Below are positions 1 through 13,900 of a stretch of 64,000 nucleotides of DNA, piece by piece. The stretch covers positions 49,091,755 to 49,155,754 of the forward strand of contig CM048853.1 of the NCBI GenBank assembly GCA_026545225.1, in the 5' to 3' direction. Below the pieces are notes generated by a model that was given only the letters and a program-made list of their open reading frames with translations, did not search any database and was not told the DNA's origin. Both the position numbers and the translations under genes were made by a program. This DNA comes from Cornus controversa (Eukaryota > Streptophyta > Magnoliopsida > Cornales > Cornaceae). Every line of letters starts with the position of its first letter. Position 1 is the stretch's first letter.

Positions 1-943
1 AATACTCCTAATACAACCATCTATGTTTCATTAAGCCATACACAAAGACACGTGCATGTGTAGACATGCAAACAATCATGTATTGGCGTCCCATATAAGA
101 GATTCATAAATTAATAAATAAAATTCAAAGTCACTTTTCTACAATTTGATAGTTTTTTTTTTCAAGGGTAATTTTTTTTTTTGAAGGGTACATTTTGATA
201 GTTTCCAAGTAAGAAATCATGTGTCCACGTTGAAACACGTGTTCTTGTCTTCACAGATGACATGATGCCTCTATCTTAGATTTCATCATGTATCACACAA
301 CGAAATCTTATGCTTTCTGCATATGAACACATTAAATGATGAAACAGATTCCATCAAACTTAGAAAGCACCAAGATTTATATTTCAAGGCTATTCATTTC
401 TTGGTCATATCCTTCACCGGAACTTAGCTCATTAAAATCCAAAAAGACACAACACTACCAATTATACAACTAAGTACTTCAATTTTCTGTACCGCATTAT
501 AATATTTCCCCTGAAATGTTTTCATGCAGTCACATATAAAACTAACAAGTTTCAACCGTGAAACATTAGCACTGACACCACAACTAAAAAAAAATTCCAC
601 GAAGCAAATTAAAGCACATTGGTTGAGTATTTCTAATTATATACATCTCGCATAATTATAAAAGTTTGATGTCCCTTTGACATTGCTTTCGACATTAAAA
701 TCAAATATATGTCGGGCTAATCAGAACAGTTAAAAAAAAGGTATTTTCAAACTGAAATTTAACCCCCAAAGCTACATAAACTTCCAGATGATATCAAAAA
801 ACAGACTTAGAATATTTGTGAAAAAAAATGGTCATGCAGAAAACATTCACCGAAACTCACAGAAAATCTAACCAATCACTGTAAAATCAACACACCCAAA
901 AAGGAAACGATAGAGGCAAACAGATCCGCGAAGAGAGAAAATA

Positions 944-1490
944 CCTTGAAATGGCGTTGCAATCAAAAGTCAAATCCGCATTAAGATAGACCAAAAGTTG
1001 GACTCTTGTAGACTGTTCTGTAAATTGAAATCAGACACTCACCAACAAAAACCAATAAAAGAATCTGAAATCAGAAAATTTTCAAATTAAGAGAGAGAGA
1101 GAGAGAGAAAGAGGGGACAGGAGTGTAGGTAGTGTTGAAGATATATACAAGAAGGAAAGGTTTATACTTGTAGGGCCAAAATCTCTCTCGTCCCTCTCGG
1201 AGTTTTCAAAATGCGAGCATTTCTCGATACGAATCAAAACCCTAGAAAGTGATACAGTGCGTTGACGAATCAATTTGAATTAATTCTAGAGAGAGAGAAA
1301 GGAGAGAGATTAACTACTGGGCGCCAAGAGAGCGTGCAGTTAGAGAGAGAAAGAGAGACAAAAGTCCGGAAATTCTGACGACGGCATTAATACTCGGTTT
1401 CAGTGACTTTTGGAGATTTTCTCGGTAAATCGACGCGGAATCGATTGCGCGTCTTCTTCACGGTCGTAGTTTGAATTCCCTTCTCTTTAG
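944..1490 (-). other. Possible 5' leader exon of a gene running left out of the window
   Basis: Read on the minus strand, this stretch is CT/GA-rich, holds a (GA)n microsatellite near 1090-1110, contains no long ORF, and ends in a plausible splice donor (CAAG|GTATTTTC, donor at 943). Such pyrimidine-rich leaders followed by a leader intron are common in plant housekeeping genes. The coding part would have to lie left of base 1. No coding homology supports this, so it is inference only. Confidence 0.25.
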
Positions 1491-3673
1491 GACCCGTTTG
1501 GTGTGTAATTTACAAGAAAAGTATTGTTTATGAAAGATCAAATAAAATAGTGTTTCATAGTATCTAAAGCATTTTTATTAATATTCTTCAATGTAGAGAG
1601 ACTCTTTTATATATTTTTGAAAAATGATAAAATAACTGAATTGGTATTATTACATATATGTGTTCATTATTTATTTAAATATTTTGGAGGAAAGAGACAC
1701 TATTTTTATTTATTACTTATTAAGAGTTTTGTTAGACAATAGTGATTAGAGTGTGAAAAAAATTAGACAAATGTAGTATTACTCTATATTTTTAGCTCCG
1801 CTTACAAGTTGCAAAAAAAATTAAATTTGAGCTTTGATTAAAAACTCTACTTATCCAAAATCTCTAACATTTAAAAGAACTTTAATTTTACTACCAAATA
1901 GCAAATACAAGGTTTTTTTTAAGGTGTAGATAAATAGAACAATTTCTTTTTTTTATGTATCACAACAATTATGTTATCTACTAACAATAAATAGAGTATA
2001 ACAATTATGTAAACTAAGGTTGATGTTTTAACCTTGGTTTAAGGTGAAGCAAGCCTAGGTTAACGAAATGTTTCCACCTAATCAAATAAAAAGCACATGT
2101 ATATGTGTATACAATTTTTATGGTTTTGTTTGGATTTTTCGGTTTCTTGATTTCAAAATCATCAATCAAATCGAACTTAGTTGGTTGGATATGCAATGTT
2201 ATGGAACTGGAATCAAGCGGTTGAATAACAAAATCGAATCAAAGTGCCTTGTTTGGATTTATTCAAATCAATTATTTTTGTTTAAATAATAATAATAATA
2301 AACATATGGGCAATGCTACTCAGGCAAATGAATTCTGCTTGAGTAGCATTATCCTAAACATATTCATGTAGCTAAAAAGAGATAACACTCATATCAATGA
2401 TATATTGTGACATCACACATCACTCGAGAAAAAAGCTATCCTCCTTATACGGGGATGTCTATGTAGACACGTTTTGAAAATTAAGTGAGGAGAATGTGAT
2501 TGATGAGTCCTCATATCATAGTCAATCTCTTAAAAATGAAAAAAATATGCACAAGCTCATGAAATTCAGTACACTAAAGACGTTAGGTCTTAAAAGATGG
2601 TGATTATGACTTTTCAATTTGTCTAGAGGGATAAGTGTGTGACACTTCCGAAAACATGCACAAACCCATGAGATGGGCACATGGCGACTATACACAAGCT
2701 CCCGAGAGTCATGCCAACATTGCTGGAAAAAAATTCTTGACCCTTTATAAGGGGATGCGTGTGAAGCCTGGGGAGGAGTTTTTAACCCTTATAAAGAAGA
2801 CAGAGATTTACAAAAACTAGCATAGACTGATGTAATAATGAATGATTTTAGAAAAATAAATACAATAGAAGACATGACTTGTAATAGACTGAAAATAATA
2901 ATCTATATAGTCAATCTCATTCATATAGAATAAAAAAGGATGATCACAAATGACAGAAAAAATATATCTTTTAATTTGAACACCCATGTGATACTATCTT
3001 AATACTTTAAATGTGTATCCTATTATTCGTTTAAGTAATTGGTGGAGGGTTGTTTTATTCCATTCTCAGCTTCATCCCATTATTTGCATTAAGTCACATA
3101 ATAAAATAAGTTTTCTTTCTTTCTTTATGTCGTTTATTTATTTATTATTATTATTTTAGAGTCAATAAGGTGAACCAGAGGTGAAAATTCATGTTGGAGT
3201 GTCATATTCGTATCTTGCAGTTATATACGTAAACACAAACACTACACAATACATATGAACCATTTAATAAATAGATTAAGACTTGATACAATGTTACACG
3301 ATAAGACATGTTTAATTAAAATTTCATAATATTTGAATGAAATCAACGCGAACATGACACTCTTAGTTAAACAAAATGAGTAATTTATAACACGAAAATA
3401 TGACACATTAAGTTAAACGAGTCATTTCTGACACGAACATGAAACATTTAGCTAAACGAGTCTAAACGGATTGACAGGTCAAACACAAACACAATACATT
3501 GTATTAATTTGTCGTGTCTACTGTTGCGACTCGCTGTAAATGATACCCATATTATTTTGCATTGAGAAATTTGTTGTACTTTAATGAGCATTTAAATTGA
3601 GGATATAACTTCATTACATCAATTGATGTAATTTACATTTACTGTTATTGCACTGTTGTATTTGATGTCATTT
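1491..3673. other. AT-rich intergenic spacer
   Basis: No gene seen. At about 2406-2830 there are diverged stretches resembling the mini-LTR element at 59711-60105: a start like TGTGACATCACACATC, a segment like TGTAGACACGTTTTGAAAA, and CATGCACAAACCCATGAG. This is probably an old, decayed relative. The short ORFs here show no codon or family signal. Confidence 0.4.
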
Positions 3674-3681
3674 GTTGCATC

Positions 3682-4372
3682 TAGGGGTGCACACGGTACG
3701 GTTCCTCACGGTTCTTGGTGGAACCGGAACCGGAACCGTTACCAACGGTTCCTGATTTTTGGAACCGGAATCGGAACCGTTGGGGGTTGGAACCGTGAGG
3801 AACCGTACCGCGGTTCTCGGTACGGTTCCGGTTCCGAACCGCGGTTCCTTAGGATTTTTTTTTTTTTTTTTTTTTTAATGAAGCTTGAAAATACAAAATA
3901 TATATATATATATTCATTAAATAAATGTGAGTCCTACAATCTAAAAATGGCACCCTATATATATATAATTATTATATTATATTATAGATATATATACATT
4001 ACATATAATGTATATATATTATGTATAGTAATTATATTATAATATAATTATTATATATAATATATGATAATATAATTATTATACATAATATATATACATT
4101 ATATATAATTATTATATGTAATGTATATATATATATATATTATATATAGTTATTATATTATATATATATATACACATATTTAATATAAAACGGTTCCGGT
4201 TCCAAGGAACCGTTACCCCCAACGGTTCCGGTACGGTTCTACTGGTCCTGGAACCGGAACCGGAACCGTTGGTAACGGTTCCTAATTTTAGGAACCGGAA
4301 CCGGAACCGTAGCCACGGTTCGGTACGGTTCCGGTTCCGGTTCCGATTCCGACGGTTCTTTGTGCACCCCTA
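3682..4372. mobile_element. Non-autonomous hAT-type DNA transposon (691 bp)
   Basis: The ends are perfect 12-bp inverted repeats, TAGGGGTGCACA. They are flanked by a perfect 8-bp duplication, GTTGCATC (3674-3681 and 4373-4380); eight-base duplications are the hAT hallmark. Both subterminal regions (about 3690-3850 and 4190-4360) are dense arrays of GGAACC/GGTTCC/GGTACC motifs in inverted orientation. The core is a (TA)n-like stretch with no ORF that could be a transposase. It sits about 590 bp upstream of the eIF2B-beta start codon and directly abuts its promoter. Confidence 0.9.
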
Positions 4373-4526
4373 GTTGCATCCTATTCTCGTGAATTAAATA
4401 AAAAAAGAAGCAATCGGTAGACCAGAACATACATTTTACTGAGAGATGACTTCCATGTCTTGGAAGCACGTTCTGAGACCCCAAAAAGCCGACATTGAGA
4501 GCCAACAAAGCCGAGGGCGATAAAAA

Positions 4527-4544
4527 TGGGCCATGACTTGGGCT
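4527..4544 (+). promoter_or_regulatory. Paired site II (TGGGCY) promoter motifs of the eIF2B-beta gene
   Basis: TGGGCC (4527-4532) and TGGGCT (4539-4544) lie about 150 bp before the leader splice donor. A partial telo-box-like AAAACCCTTT sits nearby at about 4672-4681. Pairs of site II elements with a telo-box are typical of plant promoters for translation-machinery genes active in dividing cells. That fits the product; activity itself is inferred. Confidence 0.45.
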
Positions 4545-4695
4545 TTAGTGACCGAAATCGGATCAGACCCAGCCTAATTTTCTCGAATCTAATCCATGAC
4601 CCTAACGAGTCGGACTCAAATCTGACAAAGGTGACAATGAACAAAACCCAAACCCAAAAACCACACAGCAAAACCCTTTCGCATCGATCTCTGCT

Positions 4696-4935
4696 GTAAG
4701 TACGCAATCTCTCTCTATCTGTGAGAGAATCGAATTTCGAGTATTACAATTTAGTTTGATTTGCTGTTAGAAAAATTGGAAAACCCGCTTGAACTGAGCT
4801 TGATAGTTGAACAAGCTAAGTTGTTTCCAAGGTGATTACAGAATATGGAAAATTAGGCGTTATATGTTTCTTTCATTTTCTTGGCATCCAAACGGAGGAA
4901 TACTGATCGAGAATTGACGAATGATATAATTTCAG
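4696..4935 (+). other. Leader (5' UTR) intron of the eIF2B-beta gene
   Basis: A strong donor (GCT|GTAAGT, 4696) and an acceptor (TTTCAG, ending 4935) bracket 240 bp of T-rich sequence. Splicing would leave 26 nt before the ATG at 4962. Predicted from splice signals only. Confidence 0.5.
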
Positions 4936-4961
4936 GTGCTATTGTTGTGATTCTTGAGACC

Positions 4962-7900
4962 ATGCCGGACGTGCATGCCCTCGTAAATGAATTCACTATC
5001 AAGCTCAAGAAACGGTGAGTTCTTTGTTGTTGAATACTTTGTAAAATTGTTATATTTGTGTGTGTTTTCGATTTTTTTTGTTCCCCTTTTTTTGGGCGCA
5101 GTAAAGTTGAGGGTTCCAAGACTACTGCGAAGCAGACTGCGGAACTGCTTCGATCGGTGATATCGCAGCAGCGAATTCCCCACACAAACCAAGCTGGGGC
5201 TCTTACTAACGCTGTTTCGGCTGTCGGGAAGCAGCTTATTGCCGCGAATCCTGTGGGTATGCATTTTTTTTGTTGTTGCTAATTATGACAAAGAATTTAT
5301 GTGTTCTAGTGTTTGAATCCATAATTCAAATGAATGTCTATACTTTCAGTCAAGCAACTTTGGTGATGTGCAAATCGAAATTTTGATTAATGCTGTATAT
5401 ATATAGTCACCTACTTGGTTGGCTTACGAATATGAAAGTGATGCATAATGGTGTGGTGATGGTTTTGGATTATAATAGTTTTGGTTTGATGACTATGATT
5501 TGATTTTCATCTAGAAAATAGCTGGTATGTGCAGTAATGAAGTGGTAGAAATAGAAGAAGAATTAAAGAAGAAGATCATGTCAAAAAAAAATGGCAAATG
5601 AAATCATATTTTTATCTTAAAGCTTTTCCCATTGTGTATAAGTTCTCTCTAATCTAATTTGGTAGTAGGTCTTCTTATAGGTTCTTAGAGAACTTCTTAG
5701 GGTTTTGAAAAAGAATACAGGAGAAACCCATGTACTAACCAAATGGTTTTAGTTTTTGAAAAAGATAAAATATTTAACTATATTTAATGGTTTACTAACC
5801 CTAACAAGCTTTTAATTGGACTCAAACTAGGATCTCTGGGAAACAAAAACATCTAGAAAATTGAAAGTTAAAAAATAAAAACACTTCATAGTGAGAAAAT
5901 TCCAGCAAAGAAGACTTTCCTGGGTTTTCTAAGAGGATTTGTCTTCAATAGTGGAAGTGAAAAAACAATTTTTACCACGTCAGTTGAACTATGAAATAAC
6001 CTTAAATTTTGAATTAGGGCTGACTCTATTATTTTGGAGCACCACAATTTGCACGATAAACCTGGTGATAATTTATCTTTTACGCGAGAGTATAGCGAGA
6101 GTATAAGTTTAGATTTTAGGGAAGAGTTGCTCAACTGGTAGCTGTCTCCTACTTGTGTGGACATGTACCACATATTTTTCTCAATTAAAATGTCAAAATT
6201 CATGGGGTAGAATCCAAAGTGATCTATTTTTAATGGTTACAAAAATTGCAATAACATTGTGGACTCTTGCACCTGTATGATTCCCAGCGGAATGTCAAAT
6301 AATTGAGGATTAATTCTGTATGCAGGATTTGTATAGAAATAGGAGAAGTGTGAATCTTGTTGATGTTGTTTGTTGTTATATCAGTGTCATGGCTTTCAGT
6401 AGGCTGTGTTTTTTCTCTGGCATCAAGAAGCCAATCTTTATTTGGGAACAGTAGAAATTCAGATGCTTCATAGTGGCAATTTTATTGATTTAGCTATGCA
6501 ACTGTCCTTGAAATAACTAGTGGTCATGTGGGAAGGGGCATTAATACTACTGCTAAAGCCCCAAAAGTCAAACTACTGATACGTTGAATTTTCTACAGAC
6601 GACAGTGTAGGAAGGCATGTTTTAACCAGCTTCATGTTGCTATACGTCAGAAATTCATGCCAAATGTCTGGTAGGTTCCACTCAACGTTTGTGCAAATAC
6701 TGCCATGGCCCACGTGTCACAAATGAGCTGTCAAGGGTACAAGTTTTAAGCTTTAAGCACCGTCACTTGTTACCCACAACTTATGCAAGAGAATGAGAGT
6801 GTCATACATTAAGGTTCTGTCACATTATTGTGAGAAATGAAGAAAAGAATGATTCTTAGCTAGCACGAACACATTTCCTAACAAGTTAATGATTTCCTTT
6901 TGAGATATCTTCAATGAAGAAAAGTATGATTCTTAGCTAGCACAAACACATTTCCTAACAAGATAATGATTACTTTTGAGATATTTTTCTAGAAAGATTA
7001 TTCTCATAAAGAAACTCTCCCAGCCACAGCAGGCTCTGCTGGACCAGAAGCCTGAATTTAGTGGATTTATCTCTAAAGCACCAAATCTGAGGTAAGCTCA
7101 TCTTGAAACTCCTAGTATATAAGCTTGAAGTGTAGAGCATTTCATAAGGATTAATCAAACATTTTTTTGTGCTTTAATAGAAAGGTAGTGTAAGCCCCTG
7201 GTCTTAGCTTTTTAACGAAAGAATCAGAGAAAAGTTATTGTATGAACAACTGTAGAGATTTGCATAAGGGATTAATCAAATATCTCTTTTTTGTTGTTGC
7301 CTTAAATAGAAGCATGTCTAAGCACTGAGCCTCTAGCTCAAGTGATTTGTCCTCGTCTTCCCATATGATAGGTCGAGTGTTCAAGTCTCCTATGGGGCGT
7401 CATAGTGGGTGTATGCCTTGAGTTGGGTGCATCATGTGCGTGTGATCTTACATATCAGAAAAAGAAGGAAAACAACATGTCTAAGCTCCCAGGTCAAAGC
7501 TTCTTGAAGAAAGAATCAGATAACTATGATTAGATGAAGGATATTGCAAGACTGTATTCAACTATTGAAATAGAAGCACATGTGAAAAGAAAATTTTATT
7601 TCCTGCACTTCTTTTCTTTGGTTTACTTGTGTTATTTGAGGCTTATTTGCTGTGTTTCTTTTTTGGCAAGTATATTTGCTGTGTTTCTGAGACAAAATAT
7701 TGTGTGAACTGTATTGCAGAGCTTGCTATTGGTAATATTGTGAGGCGTGTTTTACATATAATTAGAGAAGAGGATCTTTCTCTTGCAACAGCTGCTATTG
7801 GTGGGTTGGGTTTAGCAACTGTAAGTGATGATGAAGATGATGCTGAGGAAGGTGATCACCCAGTTTTATCAGCTGCTGCTGTTGCTGCTGCTGCTAGAAG

Positions 7901-10900
7901 CACTCTGAGGCCTCCTTCCTTGCAAACCCTTCTTGAGGATCTGCCTCACTCAACAGCAGTTCCTCACACTTCGTCTTCCGGGGGAGATTCTGAAGGAAAA
8001 AGCAAATGTGAGCTCTTCATTGTTTTATTTATTTTTATTTTTAAAAACTCTTCTGATCAGATAATTAATGATATGTGGTTGTTTTTTAGTGCATGAATTC
8101 AATTGTGTCATCAATATTCTTTGAAGATGAATGTTACTACCGGTGGTTGGGAATTTAGAAATTGTTTTTTATTTTGTTTCATAGAATCATGAAAGCAGTA
8201 GTGTGGTTTATGTGCTGTACATCAAAGTGGTGTGTAGGTTGATTGTTAAGGATATATTGTTGTTAATGATATATTCTTTACAGCTGCTGATAGAAATTCA
8301 AGGACTCGGAAGCTAAAGCATAACGTCATTGAGGGGGTTAATGAACTTATTCAAGATATTTCCACTTGTCATGAACAGATTGCTGAGCAAGCAGTGGAGC
8401 ATATTCATCACAAGTACTTCTCTTGAACTTTGAGTAAATGTTTTGTTTTATAAGTACAAATTGCTTATCTGACTTGGAACACATTTTTACAAACATTATC
8501 CTGTGAATAGGTTTAATGTGATCTAAGAGAATTATATGTAATAGTCTTATATTTGGTTTATGACAGTCTTGAGTTCTTCTAGTTATATTGTGGCTACTGA
8601 GTCTAGTATGGTATATCAATTTGTTGTATAATATTCTATTTTTTTTTCTTTGCAAGAAACTCACGCACCCATTTGTCCCTTTGGGGACTTTAACCCTCAC
8701 CTTCCACTTTAGGAGGTAGAGGAGATACCACTAGGTTATAGCCCTTGGCAATTCACTAGGCTACAACCCTTGGTGATCCTATAATATGCTATTCTATTTT
8801 GAAGTTTTGATGTTAATGCGTTTAGGTTTGGTGTTGGTCCTCAAGTTCCTTTGATGGTTAATTTTATGTATTTTTTAGTGATTTATAGTGATTTTTAGTG
8901 ATTTTTTCATGCATTTAGAGGTTTTGGGGTTTGATTTTTATCTGATTTTTGGTATTACTTTTAAGATTTTGTAGTGGATAAAGAGCTGTATTTTTAAAGA
9001 TGGAACTAACATCATTCTGAGGGGTTGTGATGGGATGTTATCAAGTAATAAAACTCCTTGAGTTTTTATTTTTTATTTTTAAATTTTGGAAGAAGGTTCA
9101 TGAAATGGTTAATTGTTTGTGCCTTGAGGTGGAAAAAGTTAAAGACTTCTTTGGTTATTTGTCTTTTGGATGCTGTAGAAAGTACAACTCAGACCATCAA
9201 ATTTGGGGCATAAATTGTGTGCGATTGAGCAAAAGTTATATTACATCGTGAAGATATTTGATTAATATTACTTATCAAAAAAAATATTTGATTAATATTT
9301 TTGGAAAAAAATTCATGGCAATACTTGATATTGCTTTTCTGTGGATGAACTAATTCCATAGGATCAAATTAGGTTGGTCGATCTAGATTGAAGACAAGAT
9401 CCAAGATTCATCCATTGTTTATCAAAATTTACCTGGTCCTTAATAAAAATTCCTAATAATACCTATTAAAGATGCTTAATAAGGATTGTATTTGCTTCTA
9501 TGTACTCAACAATCAGCAGTGTTAGCAACAAGCGCCAGTTTTAGTTTGCGTGCAAAATGAACCAACTCATAGTTGAATCCTACTCTAACAATAGTTACAT
9601 CCCGGCCACTCGAATCCTTTAGAAGGAGAAAATGAGAATAATATACTACTAACACTCTGTCCTCTACCTCCATCCTTACTAGTCTAACTCTCTTCACTCC
9701 TCTCCGCAACAAGCCGCAACCGTCTACTGCTTACAATTCTGATGCCTCAGATGACTCAAACTCTCCACCTAATCTCAGTTCTCACATAGGCAAGCTATAC
9801 ATGGAATCCCAAAGAGGTACTTCCAAAAACCTTGTTCATCCCTCTTGAATCCGCTTTCATCCAATGATCTCTCTTTATACCTTGTTGATCCCAAAGTCTA
9901 TGAATCTGAGGACCTCCACTAAGAAACCCAGTCTTGATCATCACTTCCACTTAGGAATATGGCAAGCCACCTCCAAATGGTGGCTGGCGAAGAGCTGCAT
10001 TGACTTTAGAGTTGGGTTTTTGTGGTTTAGCAAGTTTGGCGGTGGAAACAGGTCATATGGTGTGATGTTCAGTGGGAGGGAGTTTTTAAAGTGGATACGA
10101 GTGCTTAGAGCTGGAGGTTTTGCTTGTTTGGGAGAAGATGTTAATGGAGGCAATTTGGAAGGGTTTTTTGAAATTTTGGAAGTCCATTGGAGTTATAAAA
10201 TGTGGTTCTGTTGACACTGATTTTGATATTTGTTCTGGCTTAGTAATGGGAGAGACTCAGATAATTGACGGGTTGGATAAGACATGGAAGAGAATGGCAT
10301 AGAATTGGGTATTGTTGGTCTTGGGGACATTGCGGATGAAGCCCCCTCAAGGAAATCAATGTCACTGGTTGAATCTGATCAGAAACTGAATGGTGAGAGA
10401 GAAATGGTTGCTCCAGCAAACAGAGCAAGAGCCGTTGATTAGTTCACATAATGGTGTTAGATTTTGTAGATTGACCAAGTCACAGCTTAGGGTCTGTGGA
10501 GGCTTTTAAAGCACTCATTTTATGGCAGAGATTGTCAAAGGCCCATGGATGCAAATCTTACTCTGTCATGTGCCAATAAATGCATTCTCTTTTGAAATTT
10601 AATACAAATCCTGTTGGAAAGAGCTGATGTCAGAAGATGGATTGTCCTAGATATTGTGATCTCTGCCATATACATGCATACAAAAATGATGAGGCAAATG
10701 AAAGGAGTTCTGGTGCTCATCTGGATGCCTTAACGGAATGTCTTCTCCCTAGGCCTCGTGCTTATCACTTACTGGCAAAACTATCATGCATCAAGAGATA
10801 AATTCACTTGTTGATGAACTGCACCAGGGGCATATTTCTGCTTCTTTTTATTTTATAAGTAATATATTCATAGAAATGCATCTAAACGGGGGACACAGCC

Positions 10901-13900
10901 CAGAAAACAGCACAAAGAGGCTAAAGCCTCAAACTATCAACAAAAGACAGAAAAGTCTCCACAGAATTACAATTAGACCCCTGGATCAAAAAAAATAGAG
11001 AACTAAGAACAGAGAATCTAAACACTTCCCAAGGAGATACCACCCCATCAAAGAATCTCCTATTTCTCTCTCCCCAAAGGGCCCACCAAAGACAGAGGGC
11101 GGCAGTCCTCCAAGAATCCCGAACGTGGGGCCTCACTGAACACCTTGCCCAAGCCTCGAACAAACTCAAGGAGGACTTAGACCATAACCCACTGGATCCC
11201 AAAGATGGCAAGCAGCATGCCCCATCCCTCTCTGGCTCTGGGGCAATGAAGAAGGAGGTGATCGACTCTTGGTCCCTCTTGCACATTGAGCCATGTTGAT
11301 TGGCCAGACTTATATGTCATTGATATCCTTTATTCCTTAGGAAAGCTAATATGACATTAATTAACAAAAATCTGGGATCTGCTATCTCTACTGAAATAGA
11401 GACTGATGAATGACCTTCTACTTTTCTTGCATGGATAACTATCTCCATTTTCTGTTTCACTTGCTTTTCTTGATGAATGACTTTTTACTTTTCTTGATGA
11501 ATGACATACATCACAAGATGGAGGTCTGTCTTTTTTCATTTTTCCTATCCGTCTCCCTCTTTATCTGTTTGTATCTGGGTTTGTCTTCACTTTACTATGG
11601 ACCTCTGGACCTTTTAGACTGATATATATACACAAACTATATATTCTTTTACAGTGAGGTAATATTAACTTTAGGCAGTTCGAGAACAGTAATGGAATTT
11701 CTTTATGCTGCAAAGGAGAAAAAGAGATCATTCAGGGTGTTTGTTGCAGAAGGTGCTCCAAGGTTTGTATGAGTGGCTAGCCCATTGTTGCAATGCAAAG
11801 GGACTGTTAGTATTTTTTATTTTTTTTGACTTTTTTTTTGTGGTATTTGTCAATGTCAAATGTCATTTGTTTTATGCTTTTTGTTCTTGATATGTTATAC
11901 TTGTGTTTCGATTAGATATCAGGGGCATGTTCTTGCGAAAGAATTGGTTGCAAGAGGATTACAAACCACAGTCATTACTGATTCTGCAGTTTTTGCCATG
12001 ATTTCTCGAGTGAACATGGTATGCGACCTCCACAAGAGTTTTTCTCCCCCCTTCTGGTTATGGATTGCTTGATTCTTTCATCTTCATTTTGACATTTTCT
12101 ATTTAAAGGTTATAGTTGGAGCTCATGCTGTCATGGCCAATGGTGGGGTTATTGCACCTGTTGGTTTGAATATGGTTGCACTAGCTGCTCAAAGGCATGC
12201 TGTCCCCTTTGTTGTACTTGCTGGAATTCACAAGGTATTATAACATTATTTCAGATCTTAACTATCTCATAGCTTTCTAAAAAAGAAGAAAAGGCAAATC
12301 AATTCTATTTGACTGCACACAGTTTGCATTACTTTGTGGAATAATGATATTATATTGTTGCAATCAGGGACAAATGTTGCCAATTGAATGAATATAATGA
12401 TAATATGGTTATTGGTTACAGTTTCTCATCACAATAGAAAGCTCAAGCTCTTATTTGTATTGCCTGAGGTCATATTTTTGAAATTATTTAACTGTGAATC
12501 TTTTAACTGGGTATATATTCTTCTTCATGGTCTAATTGCTTTCTGAAACATTATTTGGGTATAATAATACTAAGTAAATGCAAAAGCAAACTCTTTTGCG
12601 CGTATGTGTTCAAGTTGCATTGCTTTAGGCACAGAGTATGATACACAGAACATCTGCTTCTTGGGCTTTCCCTACATGATTTCTTTATGTAAGTATAGCT
12701 AATATAATCAAATTTGTGGGTGAAAAAGGAGCCCTGCATTACATAATGTGTGTGGCTCAGGGCCACACCTTGGTAGCCTTAGCATAAGTCACCAAGCCAC
12801 GAAAAGCCCAAGTATACCAAGGAGGATTGTGACGTAGGGCTTTGTTTACTCCACAACTGCTAGTATCAAAATGTGAGGTATTGTAGATCACACTTTCATT
12901 GCTTGGATCACAGATAAACTGAGCTCAAGGAGCTTCCTTTGTATTGCCTCCACACTGTTGGTTCACTATAGTGTTACGATGGAAGAATCAAGGTATTGGA
13001 GGAGTCATTTTGTATATTATAGGAGAGTTTAGACATCTCCTCGAGTTGTGCATACCCAAGGCCAAGGAACCACATGCATTTGTCTCTTGTAATGTGCTAT
13101 CATGGCGGACTTTACCTTGGCAGCTTGTTTTGGGAGTCCACGTGTCACGATATCCATGGTTCAATGTCACTGTCGGAGGGGGTCCATGTGTCCAGTAGGG
13201 AGAGTCTTGTTGCTTCATGAGAACCGTACATCTATACCATGTAATCTTGATTTTACCCTCTGAAAAAAATCTAAACCTGGATAGGTAGGATTTAAGTCTG
13301 AAATATTCAATATCCTACAGCTTTCTCACCTTTGTTGCCCTCTTCTGCTGAGATTTTATGCAATATCTACCCACCTGACTTATTTGTGAGTGAATTGCTA
13401 AAAATATGTTAGGCTGCTTCCTGAAGGTGCAAATTCCATACTGCAGGCTCGCATGATGTGAAATAAAACCTTCCTTTTATCATTTTATGTCTTACGGCGG
13501 TTCTTAAAGAGCTTATTTAACCATTATAGTTACTCTGGATATGGGAGACAGGAACTTTGCAACACTGCTTAACATATCTAAGTACTTCAGGGATGTTTTT
13601 GTTGATGCTATTCTTGATCTCTTTGCACCTCCAATGTAGTAAAAAATACAAATACGAATTATTTGAGAGTTCACCCCACCTTTGGTTCAGAATTTCTTTA
13701 CTTGTTCCACAAACTCCTTTACACTGTCTAATATGTTCTTGCAAAAACCAAGCTGTTGCTGTCAATCATCATATATCACAAAAAAGCTGGGTAGGTAAAT
13801 TTATAATTGATAATAGTCTTTTGTCTGTATCATAAGAATATTGACTATTCAAGTCTTTTAAGCTGCATTAATGTGTATTCGCATGCAATGATCAAGAACG

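Noticed and set aside
1489-1510. AGGACCCGTTTGGTG as the end of a PIF/Harbinger MITE
   Set aside because: It resembles the Tourist terminus but no inverted partner or TTA/TAA duplication was found downstream.
3656-4042. 128-aa ORF across the left half of the hAT element
   Set aside because: It runs through GGAACC arrays, poly-T and (TA)n; low complexity with no family pattern. The same holds for the ORF at 4239-4508 on the other strand.
4381-4707. 108-aa minus-strand ORF upstream of eIF2B-beta
   Set aside because: It overlaps the promoter and leader of the eIF2B-beta gene and matches no known family. Start and stop are chance.
9864-10470. ORFs in eIF2B-beta intron 4 with tryptophan-rich segments
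   Set aside because: They hint at decayed LINE ORF1-type sequence, but no motif was firm enough to call.
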